Assembly (NCBI RefSeq): GCF_037126465.1
Contig: NC_088202.1
Span: 79,340,160 to 79,404,159, forward strand
Direction: 5' to 3'
Length of the DNA stretch: 64,000 nucleotides
Origin: Ornithodoros turicata
Taxonomy: Eukaryota > Arthropoda > Arachnida > Ixodida > Argasidae
Made by a program: the position numbers and the translations under genes. This document shows positions 44,515 to 54,385 of this stretch, piece after piece; within the stretch, counting starts at the first letter, position 1; every line of letters begins with the position of its first letter. Under the pieces are notes generated by a model. That model was not told the DNA's origin. It did not search any database and was given only the letters and a program-made list of their open reading frames with translations.

Positions 44515-45240
44515 GACTGAGGCATTTGTTGATGTTGATGTTGGTGACAAAAATAAAAGGGAGAGATTGAATTCATCACACGACAAATTCGGCTACTCCC
44601 ATAAACAGACCCCCTCCTCCCCCCCAAAAAAGGAAACAAAACGAAGAAGAAATGCCAACGTGGCCGCCCTACGTGGAGGCGATCAAACAAGCACTGAACA
44701 AATCAGCGGTTAGCGTACTGCACAACGAAGCACACGGTCCTGTCTCGGATGCACTACTCCGGATAAAAGTCACAAGGCATACCTCTTGTCAGGTATAACC
44801 AAGGAGCCAGCACCTTTACGAGGTCAAACTTTCTGTTGTCCAGTTGGTCGAGAGTAGATTTCATAGTGGCCCCTTGGGATGCATATCTGGAACAGCGCGC
44901 GAGAATGTGCCCAGTGTCTTCCACGGCTTCACAAAGTGTACAGTTCGCTGAATCAGCGCTCCTAATTTCATGGAGGAATTGGCACCCGTACGGAACGATC
45001 AAACGGAACCCGTGCAAAAAGCGTCTGATCGAGGTAACGTGAACGGAACACTGAATTTCAGATCGGGGTCTACAGTGCTCGCCGTCCTGTAGTCATTGCC
45101 GTCTACACGTAGTCTGTGTAAGAGATCTCAATAGGTCTTCCACTTCTGCATCTTGATCTTGAAGTGTTGCTCTGAACTTGTCCCACTCGCTCGTATTTGT
45201 TTTGCTTAATATAATAGGCACACGAGAACCAACGAAGCCT
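44515..45240 (-). mobile_element. RNase H-type LINE 3' end, minus orientation
   Basis: The tail GATGTTGATGTTGGTGAC lies at about 44530. Upstream on the minus strand a 3' UTR is followed by the ORF2 C-terminus (44754-45017) and then WDKFRATLQDQDAEVEDLL (about 45190-45130). 5' truncated. Confidence 0.65.
44754..45017 (-). pseudogene. LINE ORF2 C-terminus with CCHC knuckle
   Basis: The translation includes CTLCEAVEDTGHILARC with C26, C29, H37 and C42, the same C-x2-C-x7-H-x4-C spacing as the copy at 12084. It ends at FDLVKVLAPWLYL. The methionine is internal to the original ORF2, and the frame is lost upstream by a stop near 45095. Confidence 0.65.
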
Positions 45241-45654
45241 CTACCGTCAGCTTTCGCGGCATTTAGAATGTTTTAGGTAGCGCCCTCATTAAGGGAAAAC
45301 GGGCTAAAGATTGGCCGTTGCGTAAATAACCTGCAGGCCCGCCACCTGCTTCTAATTGCGGTCGTTATGCAAACGGAACATCCACACCGCTCAAACTTTC
45401 TCGAAGGGTATCGCTGTTAATTTCTATCTGATATGATATAGCAAAGCGAAATGTAAATGTTGCACTGTTCGTATTACGAGGCGGCGCTTCACTGTAAATG
45501 TGTCATAAAAAGAACACTGCCTTTGTCTTCCACGTCTCTCCGATTTCACTTTCCAGCATGAAGGCGACATCCCATAAAGGCTTTTGCAAACATCGATTTG
45601 TATGCCTCGTTGTAATAATTTCTATGAGATGGTTGCTCAATGGCACGCTCGGAG

Positions 45655-46560
45655 ATGACGATAATGATGAATAGTAGAGAAAAAAATGGGGAGGTCAGCC
45701 ACGACTAAATCGGACCGGCTACCCCACTACACCTACGTAGAGCAAAAAAGGAAAAGGGGAATGGCGGTAAGAAGAAGAGTTCCGTCGGTGAAAGAAAACA
45801 AAAAGCCACAGTTAGAGCAGAGAAACGAACACTGTGTGAGTCACAACTTGGTACCACGGTTGTCGGCCACAATCAACGCAATAGTCCCGTAGTTCTACTG
45901 TGTAGAAGCCGCAAGTTACAAAGCACTGATCAACTTGGTTGACTCAAGAAACCGCAGAAGGGCCTGCAATGCGACCGCTTGGTGGTGTGCTGGCCAAGGA
46001 CCTCAAATTTTCGCAGCGTCGAAAGGGCGGGCATCCAGACGAGCCAAGCTCACTTCTAGGGTCCTACGACTATCGGCGTATTTCGAACAATCGAGCAGGA
46101 TGTGTTGAGAGTCTTCTACGCGCGATTGCCCAGTTTGTGCAGCAAGCGAGCGCTAACGGAGCGTTCAGTCGAAGCCTATGCTATGCACAAAGGACGCAGC
46201 AGGTCAAGGTGGGGATGAAAGCGCCTAGAATCGGAGCTCAGGGTCAACCTAGTACAGCAACGAAGACTGTGCAGATGTAGACGCCCAGGAAGTGGTGAAC
46301 ATTTGTTGTCTGAGCCTGCGAATAATACTGCTCGCGTCACTCTTGAAGAAGTAAACGAGCTTCAGCTGTGGCCGCGGCCGTTGTGAGCAGCTCGGAGTGC
46401 ATCAGCATCCACAATCTTGTGTCCTGCGATGTCACAGTGACCAGGGATCCATTGGAACTGTATGTCATGGTCTACAGACGACAAATGGCGCAAGGCGGCA
46501 AGCTACCTGCTACAATTCCTCGAGGCTGAAAACCTGCGGGACCTGTGACACGTGTGCTTC
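45655..46560 (-). mobile_element. RNase H-type LINE, 3' half of a copy split by the palindrome
   Basis: The minus strand reads VDHDIQFQWIPGHCDIAGHK (46470-46410), the RNase H segment, followed by a 3' UTR down to GATGACGATAATGATG near 45655. The N-terminal RNase H part of the same family lies beyond the 5-kb palindrome at 51860-52400. The two pieces probably belong to one LINE copy. Confidence 0.65.
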
Positions 46561-46702
46561 CGCGCATCTTCATTTCCCTATGTCTGTGATTTGTTTGTGT
46601 GTGTATGTGTGTGATTTTTTAAGAGTAGCAAGCCAAATATTGGCTGACCCCTCTCAACGCTTAAAAGAAGAAGTAACCTCGCTGAGACCGCACACACACA
46701 CA
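46561..46702. other. Junction sequence with GT/CA microsatellites
   Basis: GTGTGTGTATGTGTGTG is at 46595-46611 and a CACACACACACACA run at 46690-46703, directly at the outer edge of the palindrome. Confidence 0.6.
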
Positions 46703-47145
46703 CATGCCCAACATTCGCGGACAAAAACTTAAAGCGTGCTTCGCCTGCATTACACCCATAGACGCAATGCATAAGAAACGTATAATTTCATTTTGACGGG
46801 GAACGCCGACACTTTTCGCTGGTTCGCCACTGGATTCTGTGAGATCTATATACAATGAATTATGCCGGAAAGGAATTATACGTATATCTATAAAGGCTTT
46901 TGTTCCCCCGCGTTTGAAATCTTACACATTGTACTGAATGGGACAGAAGTAGATTTCGCGCTCCTACTTGATTTCACAGTCTTATACATATCCGCTTTAG
47001 GTAATTTTCCACTGAGGTTCACAATTAGGGGGACCATGTTTGGAACCTAAAGTGAATGTCTTGGTTTTGTAGCGAGCCAATTTTTTTCCCGAGGTCATCA
47101 AATTGCGACTAAAATATGAGGCATCACACTTTAAGAGGGCTTAGC

Positions 47146-47382
47146 CTAGCCACACTTCCGCATGTAGGCAAGCCGAAGATACATTTGAGCACGTGTGAGT
47201 GGGAGGAGAAATGAAACTCGAAAGGGAGGGGAATTATCAGAGTTCAGCGCGCATTCTCCTCTGATAACCCGCACCGCAAGACGGGTTTCATAAAAACATC
47301 TACAAAATAAAGGTGTGCTTTCATGGCCAAAGAGGCTGAAGAACATTTCTGGTGATTTCTGGTTAAACAACAGAAAAGACAA
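47146..47382 (-). other. Short open frame mirrored in the right arm
   Basis: This frame has 78 codons, as does its mirror at 51165-51401 (plus strand), and most residues are the same (for example GECALNSDNSPPFRVSFLLP). No domain or signal that I recognise. Confidence 0.2.
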
Positions 47383-47884
47383 GGCTACAGATACTGCGTT
47401 CCCCTGAGGTTCGCGTTTTGGAAAATCTAACGCTTTCTTCTTCCTAGTATCAGTTCCTTAAACTCTTTCTCACGTTGTACTTATGGCATTAAAAAGACGT
47501 ACAAAAATCCTTATGGCTGTAGTGTACCGTTATTGCATTGTGATCTGCTGCCGATGATTTCCTTTTCATCGTTACCTTATTTGTGGCCGTCATGTTTTTG
47601 TATGTATACAATGTATGCTTACTTTTATGTTTCACACTCTTTCTTAATTTTTCCTCGCAGCACCACGGGGAAGCTTGGTTGCTACCAGTATGAAATTTGA
47701 TGGGTACCTTGATGACTGTAAAATCGTATGTTTCGTCTAACGACGTTATATACCTCTATTTAGGAGAAGGGAAGGCAAGGATATTCTTCTGTTTCTTTTC
47801 TTCATGCATACACTTGTCTCGGCGACAGCATGCTTAAACCGTGCATGGCCGAGCCGTTGCGCCTGAGCTGTGCGGGAGCGTCAT

Positions 47885-48121
47885 TCACAAACAAAATGTG
47901 TATGTCAGAGGTGATTTCAGAGGTGAGTAGAGTGAGAGAGAGGTATTTCAGAGGTGAGTTTCTCACCCTGACAGGAGGACATCACGTTCCACGTGACCTT
48001 CCGACGCCACTCGCTCAAACGTCGCCCACCTACGCATTGCTGATGAAGGCCCAATAAGGCCGAAACAGCTGTCCAGTGCTGGTGTGGCGACGTTTGGGAC
48101 TTATAAACATGTGTATGTCAT
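47885..48121 (+). mobile_element. Hammerhead-ribozyme-bearing insertion, left arm only
   Basis: The right arm reads straight through the site where the left arm has this extra 237 bases. GTCAT occurs on both sides (47880-47884 and 48117-48121) as a 5-bp target duplication. The insert has a partial terminal repeat (ATGTGTATGTCA near 47896 and 48109) and carries the hammerhead fold. It fits a small retrozyme-like or Penelope-derived non-autonomous retroelement. Confidence 0.75.
48034..48079 (+). ncRNA. Type I hammerhead ribozyme
   Basis: Stem I is GCATTG (48034-48039) paired with CAGTGC (48074-48079). The core CTGATGA is at 48040-48046. Stem II is GGCC/GGCC with loop CAATAA. GAAA is at 48062-48065, followed by a short stem III ACAGCTGT, and the predicted cleavage is after GTC at 48073. 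An outer stem of 13 pairs (48014-48026 with 48086-48098) extends stem I beyond an internal loop. The very short stem III is known from hammerheads of Penelope-like elements and often means activity as a dimer. One extra A (48047) sits between core and stem II. Confidence 0.75.
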
Positions 48122-48221
48122 CTAAGTAAGGCATATGCCCCTACGTTCAACTCACTTAAATGCGTCGAATGCAACTGGGATGGAGCGCATATAATCGTAT
48201 TGTGTCAATGTTTTCTTGACT

Positions 48222-48419
48222 TCAAGCCGACCATGGTGGCGTAACTGTGCAGTTGCCAGAAGCGGGCTTTTCGATCCTACCTTTAAGCAAATGATCGCAG
48301 ACATGCATCATTCTGTGCAGTTGCTTGCTTAATTTAGCGGCATATTGTGCGCGTGAAATAGTGCACCCTGGGCGATTTTTGCAGACACTCGAGGTGAAGT
48401 TGTACTTCGCGTTCGACAA
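48222..48419 (-). other. Short open frame mirrored in the right arm
   Basis: The frame shares a stretch beginning KYNFTSSVCKNRPGCTIS with 50365-50580 (plus strand) in the other arm and is open in both. No domain is recognised. It may be a relic or chance. Confidence 0.2.
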
Positions 48420-48624
48420 AGTACTACCAATAGCCTAAGATAACGTTACCCCGATATTCCCCAACACCATGGCGATATCCGATCATTGTTTCTTTCTTCT
48501 TTTTTTTTCTTTTTTATTGTACACCAGGGGTGCCGAACTCATCCGTGTCTGCGGGCCGCATTGAACTATGGAGGAACCAAGCAGGCCGCATACGACTGCT
48601 TTCGGGTAGCCTGCTTCAGGCATA

Positions 48625-48869
48625 CGGGGTGTCCCAGAAAACGTGTCATTGAATTCTAATAAAAAAAACTAGGCCACCCAGAATCATGCGGTCTGCCGCA
48701 TTTGTTCTTACTTGGTTTTTGACACCTTTCGATGTGCATGTCATGTAACCTAAGTTTAATTATGTAAATTTTTGCGAATTGAACTCGGGAATTTGCCAAG
48801 TAAAAGTCACTTTTTTACCCCACAAACATGAAGTGCGTGCCGAATTCTGCCGTTTTCTGAGACACCCCG
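48625..48869. repeat. Mariner-type MITE in the left arm
   Basis: The ends CGGGGTGTCCCAGAAAACG and CCGTTTTCTGAGACACCCCG are inverted repeats flanked by TA. The interior matches the arm of the 60368 element. A mirrored copy sits at 49928-50171. Confidence 0.75.
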
Positions 48870-48943
48870 TAGATGCTCGAATTCACTCGAGGGATCAGAA
48901 AGCATGCCGGTCCGTGTCTAGTAGCTTTGAAGGCGCTAATATG

Positions 48944-49854
48944 ACAAATCGGCCTTGCAGGAATTTCTCAGAAGTTTGGTAGGAGTGTACTAGTAATACT
49001 AATCGAGTAAAAATCTGGCGATGAGATAGGTTTTGAAAGTCGTTAGCCAAGACGCCGAAAGCAACACAGAGGAAGACAGGAAATATTGAACTTTCAACTT
49101 TTCGTAAGTTTATGCGCAACGCAGAACGAACAATTGTTTGATTGGAGTCGTTTTGATCAGGTAAACGGAAAGATTCCCTGACATCGCATTTGTGAGATCC
49201 CTCACGATACCTGTGTACAAAAAAAAAGAAAAAACACAGACGCTAGCATGAACCGGTGCACCGTACCAAATCAGCGCTGTTTCCAGAAACGCCCCGATCA
49301 AACAGATCGCTTAAGGTGAAGTAATTGCCTGCTTACAGTGACTTGTACGCTTTCACAATATCAGCTATGAACCGGCTCGGCGAAAATATTAGATAAACTA
49401 CAGTGATCGGTGGCATGTTTTGTGGCTGGGCTGTCCAGCTGTCGATGTGCAGCGCAAAGGGATCGCCATGTTGTATAGCGTTCATAAACAACTTGGTCTT
49501 GTAGCGACACTTGCCTCATTCCTTCATAGCTCTAAATTATACTGGTATTGTGGAAGGAGACAGTCTAGAGCGATGTAGCAGTGCAACACAGCCGATGGCG
49601 CACCTGGGTGATTTCACGCCGAATCAGGCAGGGTTGTCCGGTCGACCTCTCCATTTTTTTTCTTGTTCTTTCAAACATATATTAAAGACTTGAACCTAGG
49701 AGGCATAGTGGTGCTGAAAGTATTTGAAAATAATTGGTGGTTATTTCTTAATGAATTATCATTCAGATGTGGGCATTTCGACAATTGTGCGCTTCCTACG
49801 AAGTTTGACACCACGTATCTTCAGTGCCTTATTGTTACTAATATTACCTTCCTG
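48944..49854. other. Palindrome spacer
   Basis: Single-copy sequence lies between the arms. It holds an A run at 49218-49233 and short frames without motifs. Confidence 0.5.
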
Positions 49855-49927
49855 ATATTAGTGCCTTCAAAGCTACTAGACACGGACCGGCAGGCTTGGT
49901 GATCTCTCGAGTGAATTCGAGCATCTA

Positions 49928-50171
49928 CGGGGTGTCTCAGAAAACGGCAGAATTCCGCACGCACTTCATGTTGGTGGGGTAAAAAAGTGGCCTTTACTTG
50001 GCAAATTCCCGAGTTCAATTCGCAAAAATTTACATAATTAAACTTAGATTACATGACATGCACATCAGGAGGTGGCAAAAACCAAGTAAGAACAAATGCC
50101 GCTGACCGTATGATTCTAGGTGGCGTATTTTTTAAATTAGAATTCAATGACACGTTTTCTGGGACACCCTA
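49928..50171. repeat. Mariner-type MITE in the right arm
   Basis: Inverted counterpart of 48625-48869. The right terminus is diverged (GGGACACCCTACA). Its presence in both arms shows the MITE was there before the arms were duplicated, or that it is part of the element. Confidence 0.7.
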
Positions 50172-51859
50172 CATACCTGAACCAGGCTACCCAAAAGCAG
50201 CCGTATGCGGCCCGCGTGGTTCCTCAATGGTTCAATGCGGCCCGCAGACACGGATGAGTTCGGCACCCCTGGTGTAAAATTTAAAAAAAAAAGAAAGAAT
50301 GATCGGATATCGCCATAGTGATGGGAATATCAGGGTAACGTTATCTTAGTCTATTGGCAGTACTTTGTCGAAGGCGAAGTACAACTTCACCTCGAGTGTT
50401 TGCAAAAATCGCCCAGGGTGCACAATTTCACTCACAAAATATGCCGCTAAAATAAGCAGGCAACTGCACAGAATGATGCATATCTGCGATCATTTGCTTA
50501 AAGGTAGGATCGAAAAGCCCGGTGTTAAGTTTCTGCACAGTTACGCCGCCATGATCGGCTTCAAGTCAAGAAAACATTGACTCAACACGATTATATGCGC
50601 TCGATCCCAGTTGCATTCGACGCATTTAAGTGAGTTGAACATAGGGGCATATGCCTCACTTAGATGACGCTCCCGCACAGCGCAGGCGCAACGGCTCGGC
50701 CATGCACGGTTTAAGCATGCTGTCGCCGAGACAAGTGTATGCATGAAGAAACGAAAAAGAAAAATATCCTTGCCTTGGCTTCTCCTAAATAGAGGTATAT
50801 AACGTCGTTAGACAAAATATACGATTTTACAGCCATCAAGGTACCCACCAAATTTCATACTGGTAGCAACCAAGCTTCCCTGTGGTGCTGCGAGGAAAAA
50901 TTAAGAAAGAGTGTGAAACATAAAAGTAAGCATATATTGTATGCATACAAAAAACATGACGGCCACAAATAAGGTAACGGTGAAAAGGAAATCATAGGCG
51001 GGCAGGTCACAATGCAATAACCGTACACTACAGGCATTAGAATTTTCGTACATGTTTTTAACGCAGTAAGTACGATGTCAGAAAGAGTTTAAGAAACTGA
51101 TACGAAGAAGAGAGCGTTCGATTTCCCAAAACGGGAACCTCATGGGAACGCGGTATCTGCAGCCTTGTCTTTTCTGTTGTTAAAGCAGAAGTCACCAGAA
51201 ATGTTCTTCAGCCTCTTTAGCCGTGAAAGCACACGTTTATTTTGTAAATATTTTTATCAAACCCGTCTTGTCGTGTTGGTTCTCAGAGGAGAATGCGCGC
51301 TGAACTCTGATAATTCCCCTCCCTTTCGAGTTTCATTCCTCCTCCCATTCACACGTGCTCAAATGTATCTTCCGCTTGCCTATATGCGGAAGTGTGGCTA
51401 GGCTAAGCCCTCTTAAAGTGTGATGCCTCATATTTTAGTCGCACTTTGATGCCCTTGGCAACAAAATTGGCTCGCTACAAAACCAAGATATCCACTTTAG
51501 GTTCTAAACATGGTCCACTAGTTCTGAAACTGCAGTGGAAAATTACCTAAAGCGGATATATTTTGATGTATAGGACTGTGAAATCACGATGGAGCGTGAA
51601 TTCTACTTCTGTCCCATTGAGTACAATGTGTAAGATTTCAAACGTCGGGTGAACAAATGCCTTTATAGATATACGGATAATTCCTTTTTGGCATAATTCT
51701 TTGTATATGGATCTCACAGGATCCAGTGGCGAACCCGTGAAAAGTGTCGGCGTTCACCATCAAAATGAAATTATACGTTTCTTATGCATTGCGTCTATGG
51801 GTGTAATGCAGGCGAAGCACGCTTTAAGTTTTTGTTCGCGAATCTTGGGCATGTAAAGA

Positions 51860-52410
51860 GACGATGATAAGATGGGGCTGATGCCGGCCAGCATGGTGGG
51901 CGCTGCTCCAGTGCCATTTGTAGATAGTGAGAGATGATGTAGTTCATTCTCATGCATGTGCAGCACATTTTACACCACAGGTTCGAGAGATCCCGCAACA
52001 AACATACAGGCCAGTGCCTGCAAACCACATTTTGAGTCACTGTAAATGGACCAGAGAGAGCTGTTCGGCTGATTCGCGATAGAACTTAATGTCATATGCA
52101 TTCCGTACAGCTCAGCTGCTGAAGCTGAAGTGACGTGCTACCGACGTGCAGATCTTTCAACATCCAGCTCCGGAATCACAAATGCACAGGAAGAGGCAGA
52201 CGGCGTAGTTGAAGCATCAGTGAAAACTTGAAGTTTGTCTGCCGAACTCTCGAACAAATCGAGGCCAATCTGTCCAAGGATAATGGAAGAATATAGCAAA
52301 TATTCTTCCATTCTCCTTGGACAGCTTGGACAGCTTGGACAGAACATATAGCAAAGTTCCACCAAAGTAACTGGTGCAGGTGATGTGGAGTTGCGGGCCT
52401 CACATTAGTG
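51860..52410 (-). mobile_element. RNase H-type LINE, upstream half of the split copy
   Basis: On the minus strand KLQVFTDASTTPSASSCAF (52235-52180) is the start of an RNase H domain with its first catalytic aspartate. It is followed by codons matching the 12745-12640 region (LWSIYSDSKCGLQ, VAGSLEPVV). The sequence leaves the family about 100 bases before the palindrome edge. Confidence 0.65.
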
Positions 52411-54385
52411 AGGCCAAAATCTCCATTTTATTTTTTCCTTAAAACCAACCAACCAATATAGCAAATAAAATGCTTTCACTCGACTAGTATCCCCCCCCCC
52501 CCCCCCTTCGTTACAAGCACTCAACGACTTCTTTCCCGCTGCGTACTCAAACATCGTACCAGAAAGATGCACATATCTGAACACGACAAGTGAAAGGGAG
52601 TAGATACTATAAAAATATGTTAAGGAATGGATTCTGGGAACAGGATCCAGTATCTTGGACGGGTCTCGTATTTATAATTTCCCGTAACACTACAAAAGAT
52701 GATGCGAGCAAAAAAAGATTATCTCGGAATCGTTGAAGGTGCCTTCTCTTACCCTGTATTCACACGAACGACATTCTCCAGAATATTCCTGCGCTAAACG
52801 TCGTACAGCTTTCTGCAGCCACGCGAGCGCTCAGCGCTCAGCGTCATGTATTTTCGTGCACTTCTAAGCATGGAGAATATTCTGTGGCTCAGTCACAAGA
52901 CATTGCTTTGCAGACGACAGGGTCGATGGTGTCCTCTGCTATGTGCACAACGATCCAACCCCGATATTTCGACGCTCTGCGAATGCTCAACATAAGGCGT
53001 CGTTTTAAAATGTTTCAATAATTGTACGTAGGCAACATTTAGCACACTCTAACTTCGCGGCGTAAACCGGGGTATCCGATGTCCTCATTTCTGATGCGAC
53101 CGCACCGGCTTTCTGCACGTACTAGCGTAAGTACGAGTGAGCGGCTTATATACCATCACTTATTTCACGTACCCCCTTTCAGAAGTCCGGCAGTATAAGC
53201 AAATATTTGATGTTAATATATTGTCGTTCCGCGCCGGACGAGACCCGTGCGCTGGGGATAATTAAATTTTGTGAATTTCGGCGTTCGCTTTGATCAGAGA
53301 GTGTGCCAAGTAATTTAATATTTAAAACCTGACAAAGAAATCGCGTTCATTTTTTTTTTCACTATATAGCTTTTTTTTTCATATTTACTGCTTTGAAGCT
53401 TGCTTGTCTAGGTGTGGCCAGTCTTTATTTTGTAAATGATAGTGTTATCAGCAACCTGTTGCAGGCAGTGTAATCGTCATTTTTAGTAAGCCACCGGGTG
53501 AATAGAAGTCCGTTGTTGAACACTACAAAATTACCATAGCTAGCCAGTAATGCCGTTTACGACCGTGGTACTGAACAACAACAACTACATGAATGATTAT
53601 GGGATGAGGTGATTCATTGCAACAATTGCGGTACCATACCTCAGTGCCTGTGATACTGAAAGATTGCTGCTAGATATAGCAAATGCATTGTACCATCGCA
53701 ATGCGTAAGAAAACATATGTATAAGGTACGTGAAGTCTTCATAACGCTGCCCATCTAAAACGGACTTGAAAATGACATAGTTCCGGAGGGTACGAATTAC
53801 CTTCTGAAAACCAAAAAAATAAAAATAGAAGGACCTTATTTCTGCGCAGTGGCAACTGGGAAGACGGTCGCCCCACTTGGTTGTCTTTTTTTCTCTTTTT
53901 TTTTTTCTGGCTCATAAATTGATTCATTCGTGTACGTTCACTCACGGTCGCTTTAATATCAACACTTAAAGCCACAGCGAAAGTTTTACGGAACCTTGAG
54001 CATTGAACAAGTGATCTCCTTGTTTCGTGTTTGTACACTACCGCATAGTCCTGTATAACAGAGGATGTGGTTGATATGTACTACAGGAATTCCCGTCCAT
54101 GTAGCGCTACCTTTATGTTCTGCGTAATGCAGTTTGTCATGACTAAAATCTCGATGCATTAGTCTTGTTTTTATGGCTATTGCTAACTTAAACGTTGTAG
54201 GAGGGTAATCCTATATACTGTCGGTTATCATGGCTTCATGACCATTTCCATGATTCGTGTCATAGCTCGCCTTTCTGTGAGTACCCTTGTTCAAACAGCA
54301 TCATATGTTGCTTTATGACTACTGCTGGTAGGACATTTCATTACTATTTTCATGATACGTCTCGCAACTCGCCCTTCTGTGACTA
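52411..54385. other. Unassigned stretch with C run
   Basis: A C run is at 52491-52507, T runs at 53349-53358 and 53372-53380. No gene or element end is recognised. Confidence 0.4.

Larger units (their letters stand above)
46703..51853. mobile_element. 5.15-kb palindrome with 2-kb arms and 0.9-kb spacer
   Basis: The left arm (46703-48943) is matched by the inverted right arm (49855-51853). The outer ends are CATGCCCAA and TTGGGCATG. Corresponding blocks can be followed through the whole arm. The arms are similar but not identical, and the left one is longer because of the insertion at 47885-48121. Inside each arm lie a mariner-type MITE and a hAT-type terminus CAGGGGTGCCGAAC (48526; complement ending 50271). 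No transposase is visible. It could be a foldback element or an inverted duplication formed after MITE insertion. Confidence 0.85.

Noticed and set aside
46703..51853. Palindrome as an assembly or cloning artefact
   Set aside because: The arms differ at many positions and one carries a 237-bp insertion with a target duplication, which a simple inverted misjoin would not give. Read support should still be checked.
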